Below are positions 34,109-43,751 of a stretch of DNA of 64,000 nt, one piece after another. Position 1 is the stretch's first letter. Each line of letters begins with the position of its first letter. Location of the stretch: NCBI GenBank assembly GCA_947178105.1, contig CAMWXD010000018.1, forward strand, positions 1 to 64,000, read 5' to 3'. The notes below the pieces were generated by a model. That model saw only the letters and a program-made list of their open reading frames with translations, made no database searches and had not been told where the DNA came from. A program made the translations under genes and the position numbers. Origin of the DNA: an uncultured Eubacterium sp. (lineage in GTDB: Bacteria > Bacillota > Clostridia > Lachnospirales > Lachnospiraceae).

Positions 34109-34184
34109 ATCATACCATATTTTTCTGGATATTGCAATAGAATTTCAATAAAATTTTATTGTATTTCAATAAATATTCATTGAA
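34109..34184 (-). promoter_or_regulatory. promoter and palindromic operator region of the DUF2975/YozG operon
   Basis: Minus-strand TTGCAA (34132-34137), 17 bases, TG-extended TATGAT (34109-34114). Upstream lie a perfect palindrome CAATAAAATTTTATTG (34146-34161) and a near-perfect one (34165-34184, TTCAATAAATATTCATTGAA), which together repeat TTTCAATAAA. They are likely regulator sites. Confidence 0.6.
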
Positions 34185-34243
34185 TTAGAATAATTTGAGA
34201 TACAAAAAAGATAATTCAAATGGAATACGCCTTTCTCTGGCAA

Positions 34244-35185
34244 CTATTTTCTTATTTGCAGCGGAAGCTGTGCAAAAATAACTGCGCCAAAAATCAGCGC
34301 ACACCCTAAAATCTCCCTTCCGCGTAATGCTTCCCCCAAAATCATCCACCCTGCCAGAACGGAAAATACAGATTCCAGGCTTAAAAGCAGGGAAGCTACC
34401 GTAGGATTCACCCCTTGCTGCCCAAGAATCTGCAGCGTATAGCCGACTCCGCAGGACAGCACCCCGGCATACAAAATCGGAATCCATGCAGACGGCTCCC
34501 ATAGCGCAGCAGACCATGCCAGCAGATCCGACGCATGGGAATGCCTGATATCCACAAAGTACATCGGTACCGCAGAACAGATCCCGCAGACCAAAAACTG
34601 GATACACGACATGCGCACTCCGTCTACCCGTTCCGCAAAAGCATCAATGACTAAAATATGCACCGCAAATACAAGCGCACAAAGCAGCAGAAGCATATCT
34701 GAAAACTCGATCCGAAAGTCCCCCTTTATACATAAAAGATACAGCCCGGCTGTGGCAGCAGCAATGCCAACCCATACATTCCAGCCGCATTTTTTATGAA
34801 AAAACAGCCCCAGCACCGGGACAATCAGCATGTAGCACGCCGTCAAAAAGCCTGCCTTTCCCGCAGACGATCCAAAGTAAAACCCCATCTGCTGTAAATT
34901 GCTGGCAACTGTCAATGCAGCCCCACATGCCGCCCCTGCGGCAAGCAGCGTACGCCAGTCCTTCCTGCTTACCGGACGGTGTTTTGTCAAATGCAGGCGG
35001 TCAGACAGCCTGATCACCGGCAGCAGTACCAAAGCGCCAATCAGAGAACGGACGCAGTTAAACGTGTAAGGCCCTGCCGCATCTCCCCCGGCGCTTTGCG
35101 CTGTAAAAGCCGTCCCCCAGATCAGGGCTGTCAATATCAGCAAAAATGAATGCCGCCTTCTTTGTCTTTTGTTTTTTGATTCCAT
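34244..35185 (-). CDS. DMT superfamily transporter (EamA family)
   Basis: 313 residues with ten membrane helices in two EamA repeats; repeat 1 begins LTALIWGTAFTAQSAG and repeat 2 ends SLLLSLESVFSVLAGWMILG, both classical. AAAGGAG lies eight bases before the ATG. Members export amino acids or small metabolites; the substrate is unknown. Confidence 0.87.
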   Translation of the reverse strand: MESKNKRQRRRHSFLLILTALIWGTAFTAQSAGGDAAGPYTFNCVRSLIGALVLLPVIRLSDRLHLTKHRPVSRKDWRTLLAAGAACGAALTVASNLQQMGFYFGSSAGKAGFLTACYMLIVPVLGLFFHKKCGWNVWVGIAAATAGLYLLCIKGDFRIEFSDMLLLLCALVFAVHILVIDAFAERVDGVRMSCIQFLVCGICSAVPMYFVDIRHSHASDLLAWSAALWEPSAWIPILYAGVLSCGVGYTLQILGQQGVNPTVASLLLSLESVFSVLAGWMILGEALRGREILGCALIFGAVIFAQLPLQIRK

Positions 35186-35345
35186 ATATTCGTCTCCTTT
35201 TGAAACAACAAAACTTTCAAAAATAAAAACTGTTGCATTCTAACATGTCATATGATACGATAACCCCATACATCCAGCTACATTCCTGCCATATTTAAAG
35301 CCACAAAGCAAATCACATGGAAAACGGAGCTTTATCAAATATAAA

Positions 35346-35909
35346 ATGAAACAACAAAAAGAAACACCCAGCAAATATTTTCAGGATGCCCTGTCTGATT
35401 TCGTATACGATGCGGCAAGCGGCAGGGCGATCCGGCATCTTGCCGACACCGGCTATACAACTGCACAGATCGTACGCCAGCTCGACTATCCGACGCCATT
35501 TGCTAAAGTACAGCATACAGTCACCAGGCACCTGATGGAGAGCGGCATCCTGCTCCATGAACTGCCAGTCCCAGCCGCCGGCTTTCAGATCATTACGCTG
35601 TTACCGGATGTGCCAGAAAAACTCTATCGTTTTCTCTCAGAGTACGTAAGGCAAAACGGAGAAGAATACTCCTATGTCTCCTGCCCGTTCGGCATCCCAG
35701 GCGCTCCTGCCTTGGGCAAAAGCCCGCGATCCGCACTGACAGGGCGGGAAGCAGAGTATCTGGAGGGGATCGCATGGGAACCAAAAATCATGTATCACAG
35801 GCTGAACCGGAGGATGCTGGAGATCAGTGTGCAGCTTGCCGCAGAAGATCGGGAGATTTGTTTTTATTTTTTAAAGAGTGGGGAAATGGTGAAATTTGCC
35901 TTGGACTGA
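35346..35909 (+). CDS. unrecognised protein, 187 residues
   Basis: I do not recognise it. A putative helix-turn-helix-like stretch (HLADTGYTTAQIVRQLDYPT) lies near residue 32, then a globular alpha/beta part with no signal peptide or membrane helix. The ribosome site is poor (GGAG 14 bases upstream). It is one of few plus-strand genes here and is divergent from the DMT transporter and convergent with the DUF4869 gene. Confidence 0.6.
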   Translation: MKQQKETPSKYFQDALSDFVYDAASGRAIRHLADTGYTTAQIVRQLDYPTPFAKVQHTVTRHLMESGILLHELPVPAAGFQIITLLPDVPEKLYRFLSEYVRQNGEEYSYVSCPFGIPGAPALGKSPRSALTGREAEYLEGIAWEPKIMYHRLNRRMLEISVQLAAEDREICFYFLKSGEMVKFALD

Positions 35910-35914
35910 CCATC

Positions 35915-36445
35915 TTACTCGTCCCAGTCAATCACTGGTTTTTGCGGAACGACCTGAATACCTGCCGCCATTTTCTCATAATATTCCTTGGAACAGGTAT
36001 CCACCCACTCAGCCCACTCCGAATATCTGCATTCATATTCAAACATCGTGACCGGCTTTCCGTCGACGGTGACAAACGCCATATCCTCCTCACGCAAGTC
36101 CATAAAATGCTCCAGCATAATATGCACTTCCTTCTCTCTTGCAATTTCCATCAAAAATGGGACACAGTTATCTCCCATCATGCTTCCATTAAACTGGAGC
36201 TGCGGATGATAATAGATGCAGATCAGCGTCTTACTGCCTGAACTTAGCTTTTCTGTGGACATTCCATGCCCAAAACGGTCTTTTAATGCCTCTTCAAACA
36301 ACACCTGCGCCTGATCTATTTCCCGTATGACCCGTTTGACAAATGCATCCTCAAACCATTCCGGTTTTTTATTTCTTCGAAACCAGATCCGGTTGTCCAT
36401 CACACACTCTCCGCAGAATGCACTTCCAAAAATAATATTCAGCAT
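35915..36445 (-). CDS. DUF4869-like protein, partner of an AAA/TOPRIM-like protein (module 1)
   Basis: 176 residues, cytosolic, acidic. It has the segment LSSGSKTLICIYYHP (about 67-81), which recurs as LSTGCKTVLNIMYNP in the protein at 60079-60522, and a shared AFVKRVIREID helix before it. I believe this is the DUF4869 family, of unknown function. The start overlaps the end of the AAA/TOPRIM-like gene by seven bases with GGAGG upstream, so the two are made together. The same association recurs at 59655-61169. Confidence 0.72.
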   Translation of the reverse strand: MLNIIFGSAFCGECVMDNRIWFRRNKKPEWFEDAFVKRVIREIDQAQVLFEEALKDRFGHGMSTEKLSSGSKTLICIYYHPQLQFNGSMMGDNCVPFLMEIAREKEVHIMLEHFMDLREEDMAFVTVDGKPVTMFEYECRYSEWAEWVDTCSKEYYEKMAAGIQVVPQKPVIDWDE

Positions 36446-37392
36446 ATTGATTCCTCCAAAACTGCATCCAAAATCCCCTGTCCGGTTTTGCTCTCAAACA
36501 GCTCTTTTGCAGATGCGCAGCTATATCCGCAGGCAAGCGGCTTGCCATGCACATACTTAAGCTCTTTACAGCAGCTTGTACACTCTTCTAATAAAGCGCT
36601 GTAGTATCTCTCCACGGTTATTTCATCAAAATTGCTCTTTGTTCCTGCTAAACGACACTGTTCAAGCAGCGGCGAGTCATACAGCAGTTGTTCAAAGCTC
36701 TGGTAATCATAAAAATAAATATCTGCATTGTTTCTGATTCTCTTTAAAAGCATATGATATGCCCTTCCGATATTTCCAAGATCGGCGAAAACAATACCGG
36801 ATTTTACCCGCAGCAGCTTTGCCTGTATCCGGTTACGTCCTCCGGCACAAATAAAATGCTCAAAATAGGGCTTTAACACCTCATGCTCCGAACGGTTTGG
36901 CGATGATTCCGTGATAATCGTCTGCCTGCGGGAAAACTGCCGGGTTACATTTAATTCTTCCGCCCGTTTTATGGAAAACCAGTCTCCGTCTATATGAACT
37001 GTATAAATCCCCTGTAATGGATAATCTCCATTGCACGTAAACGCCCTGCCTATACAGACAAATAAATGCTGAGATGCATTTATTTTTTCCATTAACTCCT
37101 GCTGCTGCCCAAAGACATTTGACTCATCGATAAAGACAATCCTTCGTTGCGGGATATCCAGTATCCCATTCAAATTACCTACTGTCGCCGTGATAATCGG
37201 ATAATCGGACTGAACCTCTATCTCGTTTGTCACCTCATTTTCTGCTATCGTCTCAAAAAAGCAGGTTTTCCCAATCCCGCTGTCTCCCATAATGCAGGAA
37301 TAATGCGAGTATAGTGTTATGGATAATTCTTTTTTGTCCGATTTTCTTATAAAACAGATTTTTGTATACTCCAGCTCCTCATGGCTATGCAT
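36439..37392 (-). CDS. AAA-type ATPase fused to a TOPRIM-like domain (module 1)
   Basis: 317 residues. The N-terminal half has Walker A GDSGIGKT (36-43) and Walker B RRIVFIDES (83-91). The C-terminal half (about 160-310) shows a TOPRIM-like pattern: an acidic E162 in TESSPN, a glycine pair in CAGGRN (183-187) and IVFADLGN (200-207, D204), then a Cys-rich tail (EECTSCCKE; ACGYSC). OLD-family and Gabija-type nucleases combine an ATPase and TOPRIM in this order, but this protein is much smaller. Hence a nuclease or defence role is only inference. It is translationally coupled to the DUF4869 gene. Confidence 0.65.
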   Translation of the reverse strand: MHSHEELEYTKICFIRKSDKKELSITLYSHYSCIMGDSGIGKTCFFETIAENEVTNEIEVQSDYPIITATVGNLNGILDIPQRRIVFIDESNVFGQQQELMEKINASQHLFVCIGRAFTCNGDYPLQGIYTVHIDGDWFSIKRAEELNVTRQFSRRQTIITESSPNRSEHEVLKPYFEHFICAGGRNRIQAKLLRVKSGIVFADLGNIGRAYHMLLKRIRNNADIYFYDYQSFEQLLYDSPLLEQCRLAGTKSNFDEITVERYYSALLEECTSCCKELKYVHGKPLACGYSCASAKELFESKTGQGILDAVLEESIC

Positions 37393-37456
37393 ATCCCCAT
37401 CACCTGCCTGTCTTTTTCATACTACTATCTTACCTTTTCCCCACAATTTATGCAAT

Positions 37457-37571
37457 ACAAAAAAGCAGTGAATCAACTCCAGGATGCTGGTGGCAAGCCT
37501 TTTTCCTTGGCGCCTGGCAAGATATCAGGTTTTCTTGCCAGGATAAACAATTTTATTGTGATTCACTGCTT
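37457..37571 (-). terminator. large structured terminator behind the glycerol cluster
   Basis: Outer stem: AAGCAGTGAATCA (37463-37475) with its perfect complement at 37559-37571; T6 follows on the minus strand. Inner stem: CCTGGCAAG (37513-37521) with CTTGCCAGG (37534-37542), plus a small CCAG/CTGG hairpin at 37479-37490. At about 110 bases it is much bigger than an ordinary terminator and could hold a structured RNA. The rest of 37393-37698 shows no gene. Confidence 0.6.
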
Positions 37572-37698
37572 CTTTGTTGGATTTTATACAAAGAACAATC
37601 GTTCCTTGCTTTAACCATTCTTGTATATATCGGTTTTTCCTGCTGCCAGCTTCATCTTTCTGTTATGAACAGCACATTTTTTGTTGCGAACGGACTTT

Positions 37699-38076
37699 TT
37701 AAATGCACTCCTTTGTAGCTACTACCGCAACCCCTGTGCCTGCCACATTTTCCAACAATACATCCCCGATTGCAATGGGCGCCTTTGCCAATATGTTATT
37801 GATCTCCTCCATGCACGCAAAGATCTTATCCTTTGGGATATCCTCTTTTGTCTTTACCGAAACCAGATTCCGGCTGCCGCCTTCCACCCTGACGGTAGAG
37901 GTCACGATCCGTGTAGGGTTTGTCACTTCTTTTCTGGCGTAAGCTTCGCCTTTTGGGCACGTATTGCCGGCTATCTCCAGGATTGCGCCCTGCTCCATCG
38001 ATACTGTCAGAGGGCAGCCCATCGGGCAGCCGATACAGATCAGCTCTTTTTTCTTTCTCATATGATCCATATGCAT
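37699..38076 (-). CDS. DUF1667 protein of the anaerobic glycerol-3-phosphate dehydrogenase cluster
   Basis: 125 residues with a CIGCPMGC motif (14-21) and a further Cys (NTCPKGEAYA, about 39-48), which suggests a metal or iron-sulfur site. The family always accompanies GlpA/GlpB-like flavoproteins in Firmicutes. GGAG lies six bases before the first ATG. It is three bases behind the GlpB-like gene. It may serve as an electron-transfer subunit. Confidence 0.85.
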   Translation of the reverse strand: MHMDHMRKKKELICIGCPMGCPLTVSMEQGAILEIAGNTCPKGEAYARKEVTNPTRIVTSTVRVEGGSRNLVSVKTKEDIPKDKIFACMEEINNILAKAPIAIGDVLLENVAGTGVAVVATKECI

Positions 38077-38079
38077 CCG

Positions 38080-39342
38080 TCACTCCTTTTCTATTTTTAT
38101 CGTAATCTGTTCCAGATTCGGGTATTCCAGCAGCTTTTGCTTTAACAGCGCTACCTCTTCCATCTCCCCTGGCGCCATTACCTTTTTTTTGCGGTGTACG
38201 ACTCGTTCCTGATCAAAATAGACGCTGATATAGCTGTCCTTAAATACCGCCCCTACGCGGAAGCGCACTGTCAGCCGTTCGTCCATTTTCTGGACGTCGA
38301 TGCGCCGCGGTACGGTATAGCGTGCGCCTTCTGTAGCACGAATCCCGACCTGTCTGCCGCTTTCTTTCAGCTCCCCTTTGACATATCTGGCTGCGTTTGT
38401 ACCTGCCCTTGCTGCTTCTTCCGATACATAGTCCACAAGGTCATGCACATGCAGGACATTGCCGCAGGCAAACACGCCTGGGATATTCGTCTCCAGGCTT
38501 TCATTGACAACCGGCCCTGCTGTTACAGCGTCCATTTCCACGCCCATATTCTGAGACAGCTCATTTTCCGGTATGAGGCCGACAGACAAAAGCAGAGTAT
38601 CACAGGTATATGATTCTTCAGTACCGGCAACAGGCTTTCCGTTTTCATCTACCTGGGCAAGCGTAACGCCCTCCAGGCGTTCCTTTCCCTGGATATCTAC
38701 GACCGTATGGCGAAGCTTAAGCGGAATGCCATAATCGTCAAGGCACTGTACGATGTTTCGCTTTAAGCCGCCCGAGTACGGCATCAGCTCCGCCACAACC
38801 TTTACTGTGGCGCCTTCGAGCGTCATCCGGCGCGCCATAATCAGCCCGATATCGCCGGAACCCAAGATCACAACTTCCCTGCCAGGCAGATAGCCTTCCA
38901 TATTTACAAGCCGCTGCGCCGTACCTGCCGAAAAAATGCCCGCCGGACGGTAACCTGGAATGTTTAATGCACCTCTGGCACGCTCCCTGCATCCCATCGC
39001 CAAAATCACCGCCTTTGCCTGTATCTGCATCATGCCGTCCACACGATTCATCGCGGTCACGACCTTATCCGGGCTGATCTCCAATACCATCGTCTGGAGC
39101 AGGTATGTGATGCCAAGCTCTTTAACCTGTTCGATAAACCGCCCCGCATATTCCGGCCCGGTCAGCTCTTCCTGAAAGGTATGAAGCCCGAACCCATTGT
39201 GAATGCACTGATTTAAAATGCCTCCAAGCTCCTGGTCGCGTTCTATGATTAAAATGCTGCTGATGCCAGCTTTCCTGGCTGCTGATGCTGCTGCAAGCCC
39301 GGCAGGCCCTCCGCCCACAATTACAATATCATATGCTTTCAA
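38080..39342 (-). CDS. FAD/NAD(P)-dependent oxidoreductase, GlpB-like subunit
   Basis: 420 residues with two dinucleotide folds: DIVIVGGGPAGLAAASAARK at the start and EVVILGSGDIGLIMARRM near residue 160. MGCRERARGALNIPGYRPAG and CGNVLHVHDLVDYVS are typical of the NADH-linked flavoprotein of Firmicutes G3P dehydrogenase clusters. The second TTG (39342) is preferred: GGGAGG lies eight bases upstream and the gene then starts two bases after the GlpA-like stop. Confidence 0.85.
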   Translation of the reverse strand: MKAYDIVIVGGGPAGLAAASAARKAGISSILIIERDQELGGILNQCIHNGFGLHTFQEELTGPEYAGRFIEQVKELGITYLLQTMVLEISPDKVVTAMNRVDGMMQIQAKAVILAMGCRERARGALNIPGYRPAGIFSAGTAQRLVNMEGYLPGREVVILGSGDIGLIMARRMTLEGATVKVVAELMPYSGGLKRNIVQCLDDYGIPLKLRHTVVDIQGKERLEGVTLAQVDENGKPVAGTEESYTCDTLLLSVGLIPENELSQNMGVEMDAVTAGPVVNESLETNIPGVFACGNVLHVHDLVDYVSEEAARAGTNAARYVKGELKESGRQVGIRATEGARYTVPRRIDVQKMDERLTVRFRVGAVFKDSYISVYFDQERVVHRKKKVMAPGEMEEVALLKQKLLEYPNLEQITIKIEKE

Positions 39343-39344
39343 AA

Positions 39345-40799
39345 TCAATTCCTCCCGTCATCCTTTTGACCTTCCTTCGTACGTCCTGTCACGATCACGG
39401 AGCTCCCGCCGGATTTTGTAATCTCCTCCATGCCGACATGCAGCTCGCGCTCTAAAATCTCCATCGTCCTTGGGCTGCAAAATCCTGACTGGCACCTTCC
39501 CATGCCTGCCCTTGTACGCCGTTTGACACCGTCTAATGACCTTGCGCCGACATTCCTACGTATCGCATCCACAATTTCGCCTTCCGTCACAGACTCGCAG
39601 CGGCAGACCACCGTGCCATAAGCCGGATTCCTGCGAATCAAATCATTGCGCTCTTCCAGGCTCAAAGAAGACGGATTTAAAATGCCTTTTCTTTGTGCAA
39701 TAAAATCAGGTTTTTGCCGCAGCCCCATGCGGGAGCGCAAAAGCTCCGCTACCATCACGCCGATCGCCGGCGCGCTTGAAAGCCCTGGCGATTCAATGCC
39801 TGCCACATCGATAAACTGCTCTGCGTCCGCTGCTTCCCGGATAATAAAATCATCCCCGGCTTCATGTGCGCGCAGCCCTGCAAACGAAGTAATCACCTGT
39901 CGGAACGGGATATTTTTTACAGTCAGCCCCGCCTTTTCCATCAGCTCCTGCAAGCCGCTTTGCGTCGTATTGATCCCTTCTTTATTTTCTATATCTACAG
40001 CCGTCGGCCCTACGATCAGGTTGCCGTGCACTGTAGGCGATACAAGGACGCCCTTCCCCATTTTTGTAGGCAGCATAAACACCGTATGGGACACATGACT
40101 GCCCGCACTGTGGTCTAACAGGCAGTATTCCCCTTTTCTCGCCGTGATCTGCATATTCTCGCTGCTTACCATATGATGGATCCGGTCGGCATAAACGCCC
40201 GCCGCATTGACCACATACCTGCTTTTCAGCGCTCCCTTGTTCGTTTCCAGGACAAAACCTCCATCCTCCCTACGGATATCGGTAACTTCTGTGTCAAACC
40301 GGAATTGCACCCCATTTGTATTCGCATTTTCAGCAAGCGCTATGGTCAGTAAAAACGGACATACAATCCCGCCTGTCGGCGCATACAGCGCGCCTGCCAC
40401 ATGCTCCGACAGGTTTGGCTCCCGTTCCAATGCTTCTTCTTTTGAAAGGATGCGAAGGCCCTTTACCCCGTTTTTTACACCTTTTTCATACAGCTCCTGC
40501 AGCTTTGGCAGTTCCTCTTCATCCAGGCAGGCTACGAGCGAGCCGTTTCTTTGAAACGGAAAATCCAGTTCCTTTGACAGTCTTTCCATCATCTCGCTTC
40601 CCTGCACATTCAGCTTTGCCTTCAAAGAGCCGTTCGGCGCGTCAAAGCCGGCATGTACGATAGCACTGTTTGCTTTGGACGTGCCGCAGCACACGTCCTC
40701 GCATTTTTCGACCACGCAAATATTCGCATCATACTTAGACAGCTCCCGCGCAACTGCACAACCAGTGACACCCGCGCCTATAATACATATATCATACAT
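39345..40799 (-). CDS. glpA: anaerobic glycerol-3-phosphate dehydrogenase, GlpA-like
   Basis: 484 residues. N-terminal FAD fold (YDICIIGAGVTGCAVAREL), DAO-type domain to about residue 370, then a BFD-like [2Fe-2S] domain with CRCE (about 408-411) and CQSGFC (about 446-451). The reaction is oxidation of glycerol-3-phosphate to dihydroxyacetone phosphate. AAAGGAG precedes the ATG. It follows glpK and precedes the GlpB-like and DUF1667 genes, a standard order in this phylum. Confidence 0.86.
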   Translation of the reverse strand: MYDICIIGAGVTGCAVARELSKYDANICVVEKCEDVCCGTSKANSAIVHAGFDAPNGSLKAKLNVQGSEMMERLSKELDFPFQRNGSLVACLDEEELPKLQELYEKGVKNGVKGLRILSKEEALEREPNLSEHVAGALYAPTGGIVCPFLLTIALAENANTNGVQFRFDTEVTDIRREDGGFVLETNKGALKSRYVVNAAGVYADRIHHMVSSENMQITARKGEYCLLDHSAGSHVSHTVFMLPTKMGKGVLVSPTVHGNLIVGPTAVDIENKEGINTTQSGLQELMEKAGLTVKNIPFRQVITSFAGLRAHEAGDDFIIREAADAEQFIDVAGIESPGLSSAPAIGVMVAELLRSRMGLRQKPDFIAQRKGILNPSSLSLEERNDLIRRNPAYGTVVCRCESVTEGEIVDAIRRNVGARSLDGVKRRTRAGMGRCQSGFCSPRTMEILERELHVGMEEITKSGGSSVIVTGRTKEGQKDDGRN

Positions 40800-40853
40800 A
40801 TCGTTCTCCTTTCTTTTTGCTTTCCTTTATACATTTCTTATTGCTGTTTTGAC

Positions 40854-42350
40854 TCAATCCTCTTTCGCCCATCCGTAAGAATATTTGACCGCGCGGCTCC
40901 ATCCATCCAGGCACGCGATCCTGTCTGCTTCTTCCATCTGCGGCTTAAATACCCGGTCGATCTGCCAGTTTTTAATCACTTCTTCCTTGCCGTTCCAGTA
41001 CCCGACTGCAAGCCCGGCAAGATACGCAGCGCCCATAGCCGTCGTCTCCACGCATTCCGGGCGGTGGACTGGCGCAGCTATGATATTCGACTGAAACTGC
41101 ATCAGAAAATCGTTGGCGCTTGCCCCGCCATCCACCTTCAGCGTACTGAGCGTTATGCCTGAATCCGCCTGCATCGCCTTTATAACGTCATTGACCTGGT
41201 ATGCGATCGACTCCAGCGTCGCACGGATGATATGGTATTTATTCACGCCGCGTGTAATACCTACGATTGTCCCCCGCGCATACTGGTCCCAATAGGGCGC
41301 GCCCAGCCCTGTAAATGCCGGCACGACATAGCAGCCATTCGTATCCTTGACCTTGGATGCCATATACTCTGTATCCGGCGAAGTATCCACCAGGCGCATC
41401 TCATCCCGCAGCCACTGTACAGCCGCGCCCGCTACAAAAATCGAGCCTTCCAAAGCATAGTTTACCCTGTCGTCCAGTCCCCATGCAATCGTTGTCACAA
41501 GCCCGTTTTTGGAAAAGACCGGCTGTTCCCCGGTATTCATCAGCAAAAAGCAGCCTGTCCCATATGTATTTTTCGCTTCGCCCGCCGTAAAACAGGTCTG
41601 CCCGAACAATGCTGCCTGCTGGTCACCCGCCGCGCCGCCAATCGGGATCGGCCCGCCAAAAAACGAAGGGTCGGCTTCCCCGTAAATACTGCTGGAAGGC
41701 ACAGGATGCGGAAGCATACACTCCGGGATATCCAGCAGCTTTAAAATATCTGCATCCCAGCACCGTTTTTTGATATCAAACATCATCGTCCTGGAAGCAT
41801 TGGAATAGTCTGTGACATGCACAGCTCCTTTTGTCATCTTCCAGATCAGCCATGTCTCCACTGTGCCAAACAGCAGCCTGCCTTCTTTGGCCTTTTCTCT
41901 TGCACCTTCCACATGGTCTAAAATCCACTTTACTTTTGTCGCGGAAAAATAAGCGTCGATCACAAGCCCCGTCTTTTTTTGGATCATCTCTGTAAGCCCC
42001 TGCTCCTTTAAGGAATCGCAATACGCAGAGGTTCTCCTGCACTGCCACACGATCGCATGGTAAACAGGCTCCCCTGTCTCTTTATCCCACACAATCGCCG
42101 TTTCGCGCTGGTTCGTAATGCCGATCGCCGCGATGTCATCCGCCGTAGCGCCGATTTTCTGCATCGCTTCTACAGCCACGCCTAACTGCGCAGACCAGAT
42201 CTCATTTGCATCATGCTCCACCCAGCCCGGCTTCGGAAAATATTGTGTAAATTCCTTTTGCGCAACGCTGCACATCTCCCCTTTTTCATTAAATAATATG
42301 CATCTGTTGCTTGTGGTACCGGCATCTAATGCCATTACATACTTTGCCAT
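40854..42350 (-). CDS. glpK: glycerol kinase
   Basis: 498 residues, normal length. FGGY kinase motifs: [17 protein letters not shown] (start), [27 protein letters not shown], and the C-terminal [14 protein letters not shown]. It phosphorylates glycerol to sn-glycerol-3-phosphate, which feeds the dehydrogenase encoded next. The start at 42350 has GGGAG upstream; the longer frame adds 12 unlikely residues. Confidence 0.92.
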   Translation of the reverse strand: MAKYVMALDAGTTSNRCILFNEKGEMCSVAQKEFTQYFPKPGWVEHDANEIWSAQLGVAVEAMQKIGATADDIAAIGITNQRETAIVWDKETGEPVYHAIVWQCRRTSAYCDSLKEQGLTEMIQKKTGLVIDAYFSATKVKWILDHVEGAREKAKEGRLLFGTVETWLIWKMTKGAVHVTDYSNASRTMMFDIKKRCWDADILKLLDIPECMLPHPVPSSSIYGEADPSFFGGPIPIGGAAGDQQAALFGQTCFTAGEAKNTYGTGCFLLMNTGEQPVFSKNGLVTTIAWGLDDRVNYALEGSIFVAGAAVQWLRDEMRLVDTSPDTEYMASKVKDTNGCYVVPAFTGLGAPYWDQYARGTIVGITRGVNKYHIIRATLESIAYQVNDVIKAMQADSGITLSTLKVDGGASANDFLMQFQSNIIAAPVHRPECVETTAMGAAYLAGLAVGYWNGKEEVIKNWQIDRVFKPQMEEADRIACLDGWSRAVKYSYGWAKED

Positions 42351-42401
42351 TGCCGTTTTCTCCCTTCTTTCCCTGATTTTTACCATTCTTTTGATCCCGT
42401 T

Positions 42402-43703
42402 TTAGATTTCTCCTGCACTTCCATTTACCTGCTGCGAAAAGTCCTGCACGGCTGCGGCGATATCGCCCCCGTTTCCTATTTTCTGAAGCATTTTCCACCA
42501 TCCTTCGCGTGCCGCTGCCCATCCGGGCGTAACCTGGTAATAATCGCCCATATATTGCATAAACATACTGTACTCTGTCATCAGCAGGTCGTTTTCATAA
42601 ATTTCATCCATCTCGCGTACTGGCCAGAAGGAAGAAGCCAGTACCGCCCTTTTATAATTGCCGTCATGCTCGGTCATATACCGGATAAAAGTCTTTGCAG
42701 CCTGTATCCGCTGTTCATCGCCATTGTCAAAAATACCAAATCCCCATATGCCGCCCTGGAGCTTTGGCTCTCCGCTGCTGACCGGGAACGCCATCGGAAA
42801 GATCTCAAAGTCCAGTTCCGGATGGTTCACAATCTGGGTGACCTCGATCGAAGCATTCCAGCAAAAAGACATGGCAAGCTCCCCTCTGCAAAAGCATTCA
42901 ATCTCATCGAGGGATGTCATATCCGGTTCAAATACAATGCCCTCCATCTCCTGCAAAAGCTTTAGCGCCTGTTTATTTTCCCTGCTGTCAACGGTATACC
43001 TGCTATGCGCCTCGTCTGTAAATGTCCCTCCATACAGGTTGTTGACCAGCGCGCGCGTCCCCTGGTCGCCGCTCTGGTTTTTGCAGTAAATGGCGCCGGC
43101 ACGTTTGTACCCGTAAGCAGCCAATGCATGGACTGCCTTCACAAACCCCTGCGTTGTCCATGTATGCGTATCCTCATCGATATACTTAAGCGCCCCGGCT
43201 TCCCGAAACAGGTCGTAATTGATCGCCATGCATTGCGCCGTCATACAGACTGGAAATTCATAATAAGCGCCGCTGCTGTGCCGGCACGCTCTTTTAATAT
43301 TTTCATAGATCTCCCCGGCAGACGGTGTCTCCCACAAGTCTGACAGGTCTGCCAAAAGCCCCTGGTCTCCCCAGTCCGCCACAAGCCGCTCCGGCCCTTC
43401 AAATACCAGGTCGGGCGCACTGCTTTCCGCCACTGCTTCCTGTATTTTCTGATCCCCGCTGTCATAGTCCAGGCATTCCACATTGACATGGATCTGCGGA
43501 TACTCCCTCTGGAAACTGGCAATCATGCCGGATACGGCGGTCATATTTCCCCAGTTTCCAACCGGAAATGTCCAGAGGGTAATCTCTGTCTCCGCACCGG
43601 GCTCTTCCTGCGGCGGGATGTCCGTCCCGCTGTCTTTGCCGGCGCAGGCTGCCAGCGCAGCCGCTGTAAACCATACTGCACATAGTAACATTATTTTTCT
43701 CAA
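42402..43703 (-). CDS. extracellular solute-binding lipoprotein, family 1, without transporter
   Basis: 433 residues. The lipoprotein signal ends AALAAC|A (Cys 20). The mature protein is a family 1 sugar/polyol-phosphate-type binding protein (ITLWTFPVGNWGNMTAV; GGIWGFGIFDNGDEQRIQAAK). A TTG start with GGAGG seven bases upstream. No permease or ATPase gene is near; instead a hybrid histidine kinase gene lies 48 bases upstream and glpK downstream. It probably acts as the ligand-sensing partner of that kinase. Confidence 0.82.
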   Translation of the reverse strand: MRKIMLLCAVWFTAAALAACAGKDSGTDIPPQEEPGAETEITLWTFPVGNWGNMTAVSGMIASFQREYPQIHVNVECLDYDSGDQKIQEAVAESSAPDLVFEGPERLVADWGDQGLLADLSDLWETPSAGEIYENIKRACRHSSGAYYEFPVCMTAQCMAINYDLFREAGALKYIDEDTHTWTTQGFVKAVHALAAYGYKRAGAIYCKNQSGDQGTRALVNNLYGGTFTDEAHSRYTVDSRENKQALKLLQEMEGIVFEPDMTSLDEIECFCRGELAMSFCWNASIEVTQIVNHPELDFEIFPMAFPVSSGEPKLQGGIWGFGIFDNGDEQRIQAAKTFIRYMTEHDGNYKRAVLASSFWPVREMDEIYENDLLMTEYSMFMQYMGDYYQVTPGWAAAREGWWKMLQKIGNGGDIAAAVQDFSQQVNGSAGEI

Positions 43704-43751
43704 AACAAAACCTCCTATACAAAAAAGCTGTGTCTATACGCAAGAGCATAT

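Noticed and set aside
37463-37571. miniature inverted-repeat transposable element
   Set aside because: The 13-bp inverted ends are present, but no target-site duplication flanks them and a T6 tail fits a terminator better.
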